Positions 1-9,837 of a stretch of DNA of 64,000 nucleotides are shown piece by piece (position 1 is the stretch's first letter; each line of letters starts with the position of its first letter). The notes beneath the pieces are model-generated. The model had not been told where the DNA came from, ran no database searches, and was given only the letters and a program-made list of their open reading frames with translations. The stretch is taken from NCBI GenBank assembly GCA_029863605.1, contig JAOTVB010000008.1, positions 62,001-126,000 on the forward strand. The letters run 5' to 3'. The position numbers and the translations under genes were made by a program. This DNA is from Myxococcales bacterium. Its GTDB lineage: Bacteria > Myxococcota_A > Polyangia > Polyangiales > Houyiibacteriaceae.

Positions 1-187
1 TTCCGAGCTCACACTCGGAGTCGCTTCCACTCGGGCAGGGCGAATCGCAGCCGGGCGGCGGTGTTACGAAGTCCTCGCACGCAAGGGGCTTCCCGCCATT
101 GAACGGGTTCCCAGTACCACCACCTCCACAAGCGCTGATCCCAAACGCCCCCACCGCAACGAGCACAATCGAAAGCCAACGATGCAT
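1..187 (-). CDS. Putative lipoprotein, 3' part cut off by window edge
   Basis: Reverse strand reads MHRWLSIVLVAVGAFGISACGGGGTGNPFNGGKPLACEDFVTPPPGCDSPCPSGSDSECELG...: signal peptide plus lipobox (ISAC) and Cys-rich region; open to the window edge. Confidence 0.7.
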   Translation of the reverse strand, partial: MHRWLSIVLVAVGAFGISACGGGGTGNPFNGGKPLACEDFVTPPPGCDSPCPSGSDSECELG

Positions 188-591
188 TACAAACTCCCCA
201 GAGGATTCAAAAAAGCCAACTATGTCAACATTCTACACCCAGTGTGTACAGTCCGCAAATCAACATGCTCGGCTTTCCTGACGAATTAGCTTTTGCTTTC
301 GTGTGTTTACAAAATTACGCTCGACTCCCCATAGCCCTATGGTCTCGCGACGGACCGGAAACGGGAAAAAACTCACGAGATCTTGCCGCCTAGCGCCGAC
401 GGCGACTTGCCGACCAGTAGTCGGAGTCTTTTTGCAATGAGGAAAGCGGTCCGAAACCTTCCGGAAACAACCGCAGGCCAGAGATGGTATCTGGCCATTT
501 GCCCAGCCCGCGCACCGCAGCCGGGCGAGCGACGAGGCCACATGATACAACGCGCACCTGCTCCCGTCTCGCCTCGCAAAGGAATCGTCTC

Positions 592-2016
592 ATGGACGCC
601 AAAGATGTTCTGGATCTAGCCAACAAGAACAACGTCGTCATGGTGGACCTCCGGTTCACCGACTGGCCGGGGATGTGGCAGCACTTCTCCGTTCCGATCT
701 CGGAGCTTGACGAGAAGGCCCTGCAACAAGGCTTCGGTTTCGACGGATCATCGATCCGCGGATGGCAGTCGATCGAGGTGAGCGACATGCTAGTAGTTCC
801 GGACGCGGACACCGCACTCATCGACCCGTTCTGTGAAGCGCCGACGCTCTCAATGATCTGCGACATCGTCGATCCACTTACGCGGGAGCGCTACAGCCGG
901 GACCCTCGGTGGATAGCCACGAAGGCCGCCAATTACGTGAAGAGCTCGGGCGTTGGCGACACGATTTACTTCGGCCCGGAGGCGGAGTTTTTCATCTTCA
1001 ACTCCGCGCGCTTCGATACGCGGGAGAACTGTGGCTACTATTACGTCGATTCAGATGAGGCCAAGTGGAACTCGGGCGCCGAAACAAACATCGACGGAAG
1101 TCCGAACCTCGCTTACAAGCCACGATACAAGGAAGGCTACTTCCCGGTTCCGCCGAGCGACAGCCAGCAAGACATCCGGACAGAAATGGTCCTCGAAATG
1201 GAAAAGCTGGGAATTAGGGTCGAGGCGCAACACCACGAGGTAGCGACCGCCGGCCAAGCGGAGATCGACATGCGATTCGCGCCGATCGTGAAGATGGCGG
1301 ACCAGCTGATGCTCTATAAGTACGTCATCAAGAATGTGGCCCGTCGTCATGGCTTGACGGTCACCTTCATGCCTAAGCCGCTCTTCAACGACAATGGCTC
1401 CGGCATGCACTGTCATCAATCGATCTGGAAGGGAGAGAAACCGACCTTCGCGGGTGACGGCTATGCCGGCCTGTCAGATACCGCGCTCCATTACATCGGG
1501 GGCATCATCCAGCACTCCAAAGCCATCGCCGCCTTTACCAACCCGACGACCAACTCGTACCGACGGCTCGTTCCGGGCTTCGAGGCCCCCGTGTACGTCG
1601 CTTACTCAGCGCGAAATCGCTCCGCGGCGTGTCGCATCCCGACATACTCGGATGACCCGAGGGCAAAGCGAGTCGAAGTCCGTTTCCCCGATCCTTCGTG
1701 CAACCCCTACTTGGCCTTCACGGCAATGACGATGGCGGGCATCGACGGGATCGAGAACAAGATCGACCCGGGTGAGCCGCTCGAGAAGAACACCTACGCA
1801 TTGAGCGGTGCCGAGCAGTCCGAGCTCAAGGTCATGCCCGCCAGCCTCGGGGAAGCGCTCGACGCCTTGGAAGCCGACAAGGGCTTCTTGCTCAAGGGCG
1901 ACGTGATGACCGAAGATGCGGTGCAGACCTGGATCGACTACAAGCGCGAAAACGAGATCGCGCCGGTCGCATTGCGACCCCACCCACACGAATTCGAACT
2001 CTATTTCGATCTCTGA
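592..2016 (+). CDS. glnA: Glutamine synthetase type I
   Basis: ORF 484-2016; internal start [38 protein letters not shown] motifs [21 protein letters not shown]-terminal [11 protein letters not shown]. Confidence 0.95.
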   Translation: MDAKDVLDLANKNNVVMVDLRFTDWPGMWQHFSVPISELDEKALQQGFGFDGSSIRGWQSIEVSDMLVVPDADTALIDPFCEAPTLSMICDIVDPLTRERYSRDPRWIATKAANYVKSSGVGDTIYFGPEAEFFIFNSARFDTRENCGYYYVDSDEAKWNSGAETNIDGSPNLAYKPRYKEGYFPVPPSDSQQDIRTEMVLEMEKLGIRVEAQHHEVATAGQAEIDMRFAPIVKMADQLMLYKYVIKNVARRHGLTVTFMPKPLFNDNGSGMHCHQSIWKGEKPTFAGDGYAGLSDTALHYIGGIIQHSKAIAAFTNPTTNSYRRLVPGFEAPVYVAYSARNRSAACRIPTYSDDPRAKRVEVRFPDPSCNPYLAFTAMTMAGIDGIENKIDPGEPLEKNTYALSGAEQSELKVMPASLGEALDALEADKGFLLKGDVMTEDAVQTWIDYKRENEIAPVALRPHPHEFELYFDL

Positions 2017-2137
2017 GCGGCGTCGACCGAGAATAGTCCTTCAGCGAAGGAAGTCGGCAACCGAGGGTTTCACGGCGCTCAGGTAGACCGCCGAGCGAGT
2101 TTGCTGAAGCGTTTGCGACAACAACATAGGAGTAACG

Positions 2138-3175
2138 ATGAGCATTATACAGGCTGAATACATCTGGATCGACGGCACGGAGCCGACGCCGCTTCTTCGC
2201 TCGAAGACCAAAATGCTCGCGGCGGGACTGTTGGATAAGGTCCTCGGCACGATCGCGGGAGTTGCCGAGCTTCCGAAGTGGGGCTTCGATGGATCGAGCA
2301 CGAACCAGGCGACGGGCGACGACTCAGACTGCCAGTTGTACCCCGTATTCGCGGTGCGCGATCCCCTTCGAGGCGGCGACAATCTTCTCGTGCTTTGCGA
2401 AGTGTACAAGCACGACGGCAGCCCGCACGAGACGAACACGCGTCGTGCGACTGTGGAAGCTGCGGACAAGCACAAAAACCTCGATGCTTGGTATGGCTTC
2501 GAGCAGGAGTACACGATGATGAAGGATGGCTATCCGCTCGGTTTTCCCGAGGGCGGTTATCCCGGCCCCCAAGGCCCGTACTATTGCGGCGTTGGCGCCC
2601 AGTACGTCTTCGGACGCGAGATCGTCGAAGAGCACATGGTCGCCTGCATCAAAGCGGGGCTGAAGATCTCGGGGATCAACGCCGAGGTCATGCCGGGCCA
2701 ATGGGAGTTCCAGATCGGGCCGGCTGGTGTAGTCGAATCCGGTGACCACATGTACATGGCGCGCTACCTCCTCGGTCGGATCGCCGAGACGTACGGCGTG
2801 GACATCTCGTACGACGCCAAGCCCGCGAAGGGCGACTGGAACGGCGCGGGTTGCCACACCAACTTCAGCACCAAGGCCATGCGCGAAGATGGGGGTTTGA
2901 AGGTCATCCACGAGTACTGCGAGCGACTCGGTCAGCCGGAGCGCATCGCGCTTCACCTCGAACACTATGGCGCCGGGCTCAAGGACCGCCTCACTGGCGC
3001 CCACGAGACGGCCTCGTGGCAAGAGTTCAAGTACGGCGTGTCGGACCGCGGTGCTTCGATCCGTATCCCGATGGCCACCGACCTCGATGGCAAAGGCTAC
3101 CTCGAAGATCGTCGTCCCTGTGCGAACATCGATCCGTACACGGTGGCACGTCTTCTCGTCGAGGCTGCGGCCTGA
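2138..3175 (+). CDS. Glutamine synthetase type II (eukaryotic-like GSII)
   Basis: AEYIWIDGTEPTPLLRSKTKML, WGFDGSSTNQATGDDSDCQLYP, GAGCHTNFST and EDRRPCANIDPYTV, typical of GSII. Confidence 0.93.
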   Translation: MSIIQAEYIWIDGTEPTPLLRSKTKMLAAGLLDKVLGTIAGVAELPKWGFDGSSTNQATGDDSDCQLYPVFAVRDPLRGGDNLLVLCEVYKHDGSPHETNTRRATVEAADKHKNLDAWYGFEQEYTMMKDGYPLGFPEGGYPGPQGPYYCGVGAQYVFGREIVEEHMVACIKAGLKISGINAEVMPGQWEFQIGPAGVVESGDHMYMARYLLGRIAETYGVDISYDAKPAKGDWNGAGCHTNFSTKAMREDGGLKVIHEYCERLGQPERIALHLEHYGAGLKDRLTGAHETASWQEFKYGVSDRGASIRIPMATDLDGKGYLEDRRPCANIDPYTVARLLVEAAA

Positions 3176-3195
3176 CGTCGCCGAATGCAGAACGG

Positions 3196-3224
3196 CACCG
3201 CGTTCCTCGGAGCGCGGTGTTTTT
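3196..3224 (+). terminator. Rho-independent terminator after GSII gene
   Basis: CACCGCG-ttcctcggag-CGCGGTG followed by TTTTT. Confidence 0.75.
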
Positions 3225-3226
3225 CG

Positions 3227-4231
3227 TTAAACCGTGAGAACCGCCGCACCACGGATCCCGTCGTGGGCAAGTCGGCGTAAAGCTTCGTTCGCCTCTTCGA
3301 GCGGAAAGACCTCCGTATGGCTCCGGACCGGCACTGCGGCCGCTTCCTCGAGAAAGGCGAGCCCGTCCTCGCGGGTGTTGTTGGCGACGCTGCGCACGAC
3401 ACGCTCCCCGTAGAGTAACTCGTAAAGAAACGACGGGATCGGGCTCATCTGGATGCCCCCAAGAACCAAGGTGCCACCTTTGCTTAGATGAGAGAGCGCC
3501 GGAGGAATGACCTCCCCGGCGGGGGCGAAAATGATCCCAGCGTCGAGAAAAACGGGTGGCTTCTCCATGGTCCCCCCAGTCCAGGTCGCACCGAGCTCCT
3601 CAGCCAACGCACGGTGCTTGTCTCGATCGCGCGTGCATACGTAGACGTCGGCGCCCCGCGCCCGAGCGATCTGGATGGCGACATGGCCTGCTGCGCCAAA
3701 ACCGTAGAGGCCGAGACGCGCGCCCGACCAGTCCTCGATACCGGTCATTCGCAGACATCGGTAACCGATGATTCCCGCGCAAAGAAGTGGTGCAGCCTGG
3801 AGATCAGAAAACCCTTCCGGAAGCGGATAAGTGAAGCTCGCGGGAGCGACTACGTATTCCGCGAAGCCACCATCGACGGTCCAACCGGTAAAATCGGGAG
3901 CGTCGCAGAGGTTCTCGCGCCCGGAGTGGCAAAACGCGCAAGAGCCGCACGTCCGGTGCAACCACGCGACACCCACCCGCTGACCGATGGTACGGTCGAT
4001 GACGTTCGCGCCGATCGCGTCGACGATGCCGACCACTTGATGCCCTGGGACCACCGGCGATCGACGCAACTCGAGATCGCCTTCGCAGACGTGTAGATCG
4101 GTCCGGCAAACGCCACACGCACGTACCTCGATTCTCACCTCGTCGTCGGCGGGCTCGGGCACGGGAACCTCGCCGAGGCGTAAGGGGCCCGTGTCGATGG
4201 GGGACGGTCGATCGAGAACCATGGCTCGCAT
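3227..4231 (-). CDS. Zinc-dependent alcohol dehydrogenase family protein
   Basis: MDR-family motifs: [28 protein letters not shown], structural-zinc cysteines [22 protein letters not shown]. Confidence 0.88.
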   Translation of the reverse strand: MRAMVLDRPSPIDTGPLRLGEVPVPEPADDEVRIEVRACGVCRTDLHVCEGDLELRRSPVVPGHQVVGIVDAIGANVIDRTIGQRVGVAWLHRTCGSCAFCHSGRENLCDAPDFTGWTVDGGFAEYVVAPASFTYPLPEGFSDLQAAPLLCAGIIGYRCLRMTGIEDWSGARLGLYGFGAAGHVAIQIARARGADVYVCTRDRDKHRALAEELGATWTGGTMEKPPVFLDAGIIFAPAGEVIPPALSHLSKGGTLVLGGIQMSPIPSFLYELLYGERVVRSVANNTREDGLAFLEEAAAVPVRSHTEVFPLEEANEALRRLAHDGIRGAAVLTV

Positions 4232-4307
4232 GGCGATGACCGTACCGCACCTATTGACTTGTTCAAAAGTGGCCAGGTTGGCCGAGTGTGTGGGAACAAG
4301 GCAGACC

Positions 4308-5219
4308 ATGACTCGATATCACGCCGCATTTGCGCTCTTGCTCACGCTCGGCTGCCATCGTGGGGGGGCGCCCAGCACGCCCCAACCGGCGCTCGATGAC
4401 GAACCGCAGGTGCCGGGTACCTCATTGCACGATGGTACAGAGGTGAGCTCCCGAGAACCCGACACGAAGGAGTTTTCCGCGCCCAGTCTTCGAGTCTTCG
4501 ACAAGAGTCCGATCGTCGGTGCCCCGCCGCGCATTAGAATCGTTCGTCCGAAGAATCAGGCGCTCGTTGCCCGTGGACCCGTCATGATGAGACTGGAGGT
4601 CACCCGATGGAAACTCGCTCCGGCTCCTGGCAACCACGTCCACGTAAAGATCGACGACGGCAAGGAGTTCGCGGTGCGCGATGTCTCTAAACCGTTCGCC
4701 CTCGACGAGCGCTACGAGCAGGAGACGGGTGAGCCTCTGGGCGAGGGGACTCATGTCCTACGGGTTTTCTTGAGCAGGCCGAACCACGAGTCGGTAAAAC
4801 TTCCCTCGGCGTTCGACAGCGTCGTCTTTCACTATCGCTCCCGAACTGCGGGTGCGTCTTTCGACCGCAATCAGCCGATCCTGACCTATAGCCGACCCCA
4901 GGGCTGTGCTTCTGATCCAGATAGGCTGCTCGATTTCGTCGTCGCCAATATCAACGGGTTGTCTCGAAAGGGATACAGGGTCCAATACGTGATCGACGGA
5001 GTGCATGCGGGCACCCTGTTCTCATGGGCTCCTTATCAGATCCGAGATCTTTCACAGGGCGAGCACACGATCCGTTTGATGCTGCTTCGTTCCGACAACT
5101 CGACGGCACCGGGGCGTTTCAACGATATCACTACGTCGTTCGAGGTTAGCGATTCCTGCCCTCACCTGGGCCTCATCCCAGACGACCTTGAGAACGAAGA
5201 CGAAGAGGTTCTCGAATAG
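4308..5219 (+). CDS. Hypothetical lipoprotein
   Basis: [20 protein letters not shown] signal/lipobox. Confidence 0.65.
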   Translation: MTRYHAAFALLLTLGCHRGGAPSTPQPALDDEPQVPGTSLHDGTEVSSREPDTKEFSAPSLRVFDKSPIVGAPPRIRIVRPKNQALVARGPVMMRLEVTRWKLAPAPGNHVHVKIDDGKEFAVRDVSKPFALDERYEQETGEPLGEGTHVLRVFLSRPNHESVKLPSAFDSVVFHYRSRTAGASFDRNQPILTYSRPQGCASDPDRLLDFVVANINGLSRKGYRVQYVIDGVHAGTLFSWAPYQIRDLSQGEHTIRLMLLRSDNSTAPGRFNDITTSFEVSDSCPHLGLIPDDLENEDEEVLE

Positions 5220-5285
5220 AGCGCCCGGGACGACACTAAGAAGCTTTATGCTCCGGCCGAGCGCCTCTATAGTGCGCGCACCGGG

Positions 5286-7316
5286 ATGTCGGATCGAGTC
5301 GAGTTCAAGCGCGAAATCGGCCTCTTCATGGCCGTGATGATCGGCATCGGCGCGATGATGGGGCCGGGGATCTTCGCGCTGCCCGGGGAGCTGGCCAAGA
5401 TGGTGGGCCCGCTCGGCGTCGTCGTGTATCTGGCGATGGGTGCGGTGGTCATCTTCACCGCCCTCAACTACGCCGAGCTCGGAGCCGCTCTCCCGATCGC
5501 CGGCGGCGGTTACTCGTTCGTGAGCCGCACGCTTCCCAAGCCGATTGCCTTCCTGACCGGGTGGTTCTTTTGGATCGGCAATGTCGCAGCGTGCGCGATG
5601 TATGTGGTCATCTTTGCGCTCACCGTCCGCGCCTACTTTTGGCCGGAAGCGAACGTCGCACTAATCGCACTGGTGGCCACGGGAGTTTTTGCTGCGGTCA
5701 ATTTACGGGGCATGTCCGAGGCGCTGATGGTCATCACCGTCATGAACCTGATCGAGTTGGCTGTGCTGATCGGCATTGCGATCATCGGCGCCTTCCAGAT
5801 CGAAGCACCCAACCTAGAGCCGTTTGCGCCGCTTGGGTTCGGTGGCTTCGCCGGCGGTATGGCGTTGGTATACATCTCCTACGTAGGCTTTGACCTGATC
5901 ACAGTGGCCGCCGAAGAAATCATTGCCCCGAGCAAGACCATCCCGCGAGCCATTCTGATCACATTGGTCGTCGGCGTCATGATCTACGTGGGCGTCGTGT
6001 TCGTGATGATGGGCACCGTGCATTACACCGAGCTCGCCGCGACCGATGTGCCTTTCATCTTCGTCGCTGAAAGGGTCTGGGGAGAATGGGGCCGCTGGGC
6101 CGCCATCACCGCTACGATCATGGCCAGCCTATCGGCGTTTAGCGTGACCCTCGGCGCAAGCTCGCGGGTCTTGTATGCCCTAAGCCGCGATGGTCACTTC
6201 CCCCGGTGGCTTTCCAAGCTGCACAAACGCTTTCGCACTCCGTACATCGCGCTCGCCGTCTGTGCTTTGTTCGTGTTTGCCTTTGCAGCGGTGGGGATTG
6301 TGAAGTTCGTCGCCTCCATGGCGGACTTTGGCTTTTTGATGGGGCTTGGCTTCGTGAACTACTCAGTCATTGCGCTCCGCAAACGAATGCCCAATCTCAG
6401 GCGACCCTTCCATGCCGGCTTTTATCCTTGGATTCCATGGATCGGCATTGGCACCTGCTGGGTGTTCGTCCCAGCATTGGAGCTCCGGACCATCTTGCTT
6501 GGCGTCGGGCTTACCCTGGCGGGCAGCGCGGTCTACTTGATCCGTCCGCTCAATCGTGCCGAACTCTTCGAAGAGCTTCGTGTAGTCGAAAGGGTCAAGC
6601 GATACTGGATACGAAGAAAGAGGAAACGCATGCGAGTACTCATCATTGGCGGTGGACAGAAAGGACAAAATATCGCGAATCGTCTCCTGACGAAAGACGA
6701 GTATCGCTTGGTCTTCCGGTCACACGAACATCAGATCACATTCGTCGAAGTCGACGAGGGCGTCTGCAAAGAGCTCGAAGCACGCTACAACCTTCCGATC
6801 TTCCAAGGAGACGGCACCAAGAAAGAGGTGCTCCAACAGGTCGGGCTAAACAACATCGACGTGGCGATCGCCGCTGCCGACAACGATGGAAGCAACGTGA
6901 TCGCGGCGCTTCAGGCCAAGCAACTCGGCATGAAGCGCGTCATCGCCATCGTCCAAGACCCCGACTATCTTCCTCTTTTGGAGAAGGAAGGTGTCGTGGC
7001 GATCAGCACACCTTGGGCCACCGCGGCGATGGTGGAGAACTTCCTCGACCGGCCCGGGGTGGCAGAGCTCTTCGAGATCGGGGCGGGCGTGGCAAGTCTG
7101 GTCGGCGTCGTTGTGCCCGAAAATGCCTCGGTATCAGGAAAGCAGATCCGGGAGATCAAGGTGCCAGCCGAGTGCGTGGTCGCAGCGGTGATCCGCGGCA
7201 AGAAGTTTGTCGTGCCCCGCGGCGACACGACCATCGAGACCGGAGATGAGGTGGTTTTCGTCGGCCCCGCCTCCGACGTGAAGTTGGCACAAGATTTGTT
7301 CGTCCTGCGGCGTTGA
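5286..7316 (+). CDS. APC-superfamily amino acid permease fused to TrkA-N/TrkA-C regulatory domains
   Basis: N-terminal multi-TM APC permease (GAMMGPGIFALPGELAKMVGP), then RKRKRMRVLIIGGGQKGQNIANRLL Rossmann TrkA-N domain and C-terminal TrkA-C (ASVSGKQIREIKVPAECVVAAVIRGKKFVVPRGDTTIETGDEVVFVG) in one ORF. Confidence 0.88.
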   Translation: MSDRVEFKREIGLFMAVMIGIGAMMGPGIFALPGELAKMVGPLGVVVYLAMGAVVIFTALNYAELGAALPIAGGGYSFVSRTLPKPIAFLTGWFFWIGNVAACAMYVVIFALTVRAYFWPEANVALIALVATGVFAAVNLRGMSEALMVITVMNLIELAVLIGIAIIGAFQIEAPNLEPFAPLGFGGFAGGMALVYISYVGFDLITVAAEEIIAPSKTIPRAILITLVVGVMIYVGVVFVMMGTVHYTELAATDVPFIFVAERVWGEWGRWAAITATIMASLSAFSVTLGASSRVLYALSRDGHFPRWLSKLHKRFRTPYIALAVCALFVFAFAAVGIVKFVASMADFGFLMGLGFVNYSVIALRKRMPNLRRPFHAGFYPWIPWIGIGTCWVFVPALELRTILLGVGLTLAGSAVYLIRPLNRAELFEELRVVERVKRYWIRRKRKRMRVLIIGGGQKGQNIANRLLTKDEYRLVFRSHEHQITFVEVDEGVCKELEARYNLPIFQGDGTKKEVLQQVGLNNIDVAIAAADNDGSNVIAALQAKQLGMKRVIAIVQDPDYLPLLEKEGVVAISTPWATAAMVENFLDRPGVAELFEIGAGVASLVGVVVPENASVSGKQIREIKVPAECVVAAVIRGKKFVVPRGDTTIETGDEVVFVGPASDVKLAQDLFVLRR

Positions 7317-7455
7317 GCGCGAGAAAATCCATTATCAGCGTTTGGCACGGCGCTATTTAGCCGCTGACATGCGCAGCAACTGCGCGCGTGGGTGAGAAAC
7401 GCAGAACATGCGTACACTGTTTACGGGAAGTGCCTGCATTATTGGCCAAAACACG

Positions 7456-7472
7456 CTGGCACGCCGCCTGCA
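7456..7472 (+). promoter_or_regulatory. Candidate sigma-54 (-24/-12) promoter
   Basis: CTGGCACGccgcCTGCA versus consensus TTGGCACGN4TTGCW; invariant GG and GC at correct spacing. Confidence 0.65.
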
Positions 7473-7567
7473 CGAAACAAGGCCTGACTGACGGAGAGGG
7501 CGTGCTCCTCAGGCCGCAAGGGGGAAGATGTCAAACGCCCTCTTTACGAAGTCTGAAAAGCAGACCG

Positions 7568-8731
7568 ATGATGCGTTCAGGCAAATTGAGGGAGCTAGAA
7601 CAGCGTGGAGACGTGATCGCTCAGCGAACCCTGATCGAGGCGCCTCGGGAAAGCCTTTGCGTAGAGGAAACCAAAGACCAGAACGAACACGACCTGGGGC
7701 TCGATGAGCTTCTGGCTTCCGACAGCATGGCCGCGATTCGTGAAGAGCTCCTCGCTGCAATCGCTGGCGCGGCTTCGATCATGATCTTGGGTGAGTCGGG
7801 CACGGGCAAGACCCAGCTTGCCATTGCGTTCGCGCGGGCAAGCCAGCGGGACCCCATCGTGCGCACAACGCTCGGACAGAGCGACGACTTAAATACGATC
7901 ACGTCGGAGCTTTTCGGACACGAGCGCGGGGCTTTTTCAGGCGCTGTGTCAAAAAGGAAGGGTTTGGTCGAGTACGCGAATGGCGGCACCTTGATCTTCG
8001 ACGAGGTGCTCAACTTGTCCTCCCACGCGCAGCAGCTACTCCTCGATTTCACCCAGTTTGGCGAGTATCGACCCCTCGGCTATCAGGGGCGCGAGCCCAA
8101 GCGCGCGGATGTTCGCCTCATCTCCGTCACTAACGGGGACATCTCGCAGGCCATCGCTGACGGCCGCTTCCGCCAAGACCTCTACTACAGGCTGGCAACG
8201 GTGCCCGTCGCATTGCCACCGCTCCGCGAGAGACGACACGACATCCCCAAGATCGCGGTCCGCTATCTGAACAGAACCGACGTGCAAACGGACTGGGAGC
8301 TAGCCTCCGACGTCGCTGAGCTGCTCCGCGCCCCTCATCTCGACTGGACGGGAAACATTCGCCAGCTCGAAGCGGTGATGGAGCGAGCTCGGAACCATGC
8401 ACGCGCGAGTGGTTTCGAAGACTCGATGATCGAAGCAGCCCACCTCGACCTCGACGGTGACTCGCCAACCGGCGTGTCCAAGCCAGGCCCGACGGCCCAA
8501 TCGAGGGATGACTTCCTTCCGGACGGGGCTCACAACAAATGGGAGCAGCTGGTCGATCAAAAAGAAAGCCTCGAAGCGCTCGAAAAGGAGATCATCGAAG
8601 AGACACTAACGGCTTGTGGAGGCATCGTCTCGAGGACCGCCCGCGTGCTTTCGGTTCCTCGTACGAGCTTGATCAGTCGAATGGCTACGCTCGGGATCGA
8701 CCCACGGAAGTTCGGCTACCACCCGAAGTGA
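7568..8731 (+). CDS. Sigma-54-dependent transcriptional activator (AAA+ and Fis-type HTH)
   Basis: GESGTGK Walker A, HERGAFSGA (GAFTGA loop variant), GGTLIFDEV Walker B, C-terminal ACGGIVSRTARVLSVPRTSLISRMATLGI HTH; exact start uncertain. Confidence 0.88.
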   Translation: MMRSGKLRELEQRGDVIAQRTLIEAPRESLCVEETKDQNEHDLGLDELLASDSMAAIREELLAAIAGAASIMILGESGTGKTQLAIAFARASQRDPIVRTTLGQSDDLNTITSELFGHERGAFSGAVSKRKGLVEYANGGTLIFDEVLNLSSHAQQLLLDFTQFGEYRPLGYQGREPKRADVRLISVTNGDISQAIADGRFRQDLYYRLATVPVALPPLRERRHDIPKIAVRYLNRTDVQTDWELASDVAELLRAPHLDWTGNIRQLEAVMERARNHARASGFEDSMIEAAHLDLDGDSPTGVSKPGPTAQSRDDFLPDGAHNKWEQLVDQKESLEALEKEIIEETLTACGGIVSRTARVLSVPRTSLISRMATLGIDPRKFGYHPK

Positions 8732-8766
8732 CCCACGAGCATAGCTTGTCGCTGTCATCATAAGCG

Positions 8767-8803
8767 ACGACCCGACCGCGTTGATTGCGGTCGGGTCGTT
8801 TTA
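8767..8803 (+). terminator. Strong Rho-independent terminator after activator gene
   Basis: Perfect 13-bp stem ACGACCCGACCGC-gttgatt-GCGGTCGGGTCGT followed by TTT. Confidence 0.85.
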
Positions 8804-8822
8804 GAGCCTCATGAATGCCAGC

Positions 8823-9281
8823 TCATGGGCACATGGTAGACCGGATGACGTGAATCATGTAAGCGGCCTCCGCGCCCTGTGGTGCTTCGACGCTAACGAT
8901 CAGGGTGCTCTCGCCGGGAGGCATGTTGTAGACGACTTCACCGCCACCTACCCCCACCCCTGTCAGGGCTTCTTGTCTCAAGCCTTCTTGGGGGGTCTCA
9001 TCTCCGAAATCGGAATGGAAATTAACCAGCGCAGCTGGATCCCTTGATTCCGCCCGGACGGTTGCGGTGTCGACGCCCTCAGGAATGAGCACATCATACA
9101 GTCGCTCTTGAGAATCGAAGATGATTAGGTTCTCGCCTGCCACTTCGAACTCAAGCATCGACAGTGTGGTGTCACCTCCCTCACAACTAGCGTCACCTGT
9201 TTGAAAAAGCGCCGGGGACAGCACGACCGCAAAGGCCAAGCCGACGGTCGCCAGCGAAACGGAATGTCGTGAGTTCCTCAT
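8823..9281 (-). CDS. Hypothetical secreted protein
   Basis: MRNSRHSVSLATVGLAFAVVLSPALFQTGDASC signal peptide; otherwise unrecognised. Confidence 0.6.
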   Translation of the reverse strand: MRNSRHSVSLATVGLAFAVVLSPALFQTGDASCEGGDTTLSMLEFEVAGENLIIFDSQERLYDVLIPEGVDTATVRAESRDPAALVNFHSDFGDETPQEGLRQEALTGVGVGGGEVVYNMPPGESTLIVSVEAPQGAEAAYMIHVIRSTMCP

Positions 9282-9639
9282 GATGCACCTCCTAGCTCCG
9301 AACCTTCAGCATGGTGCCCGTGGTCGTTGCTAGGTTCGTGCTTTTCAGCGGTGCACTTCATGTGCCAATGCAAAAGCTTGTGGATTTGGACTTCTTGCCG
9401 CGTTTGCGGCGAAAATTGGCGACGATCGTCGTCAAGAATGACGACTTCTCGTCGGTTCGAGAGGATCCCACAAGCTATATGCGCGCGCCGCGTCGCGTCC
9501 ACATATGACTTGATAGCTGTGGGTCGACGCGATCGGTGTGCGCGATCTGATTCTCTTCTACTGGGAGATCCTACCAACGCCGATTCTGGCGACTGGCGAG
9601 GTCCGACGGAGGTGCTAACGCTCGCAAATCATGCGCAAC

Positions 9640-9722
<83 letters not shown>

Positions 9723-9837
9723 CTGGAATGATGTCGGGGGGTTAGCGCGCATGCGGTCGCCTTTCTTGACCACCGGCGGCGAGATTTCTCGTGCGACAGC
9801 CTGTCAGTCAAGCTCTATAAGTAGATGAAGACGCTGG

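Noticed and set aside
2037-2051. TCCTTC-AGC-GAAGGA hairpin between GSI and GSII genes
   Set aside because: Short stem with no T-tract; may be chance.
6206-7249. Long 347-aa ORF on + strand
   Set aside because: Arg/His-rich frame-shifted shadow of the APC-TrkA gene.
7284-7300. TTGGCACAAGATTTGTT, another sigma-54-like sequence
   Set aside because: Lies in the coding end of the permease gene and lacks the invariant -12 GC; probably coincidence.
7342-7358. TTGGCACGGCGCTATTT
   Set aside because: Good -24 half but no -12 TTGC element.
9278-9577. ORF of 99 aa on minus strand upstream of the secreted protein
   Set aside because: Low-complexity basic composition, no SD or family signature, overlaps the start of the better-supported 8823-9281 gene.
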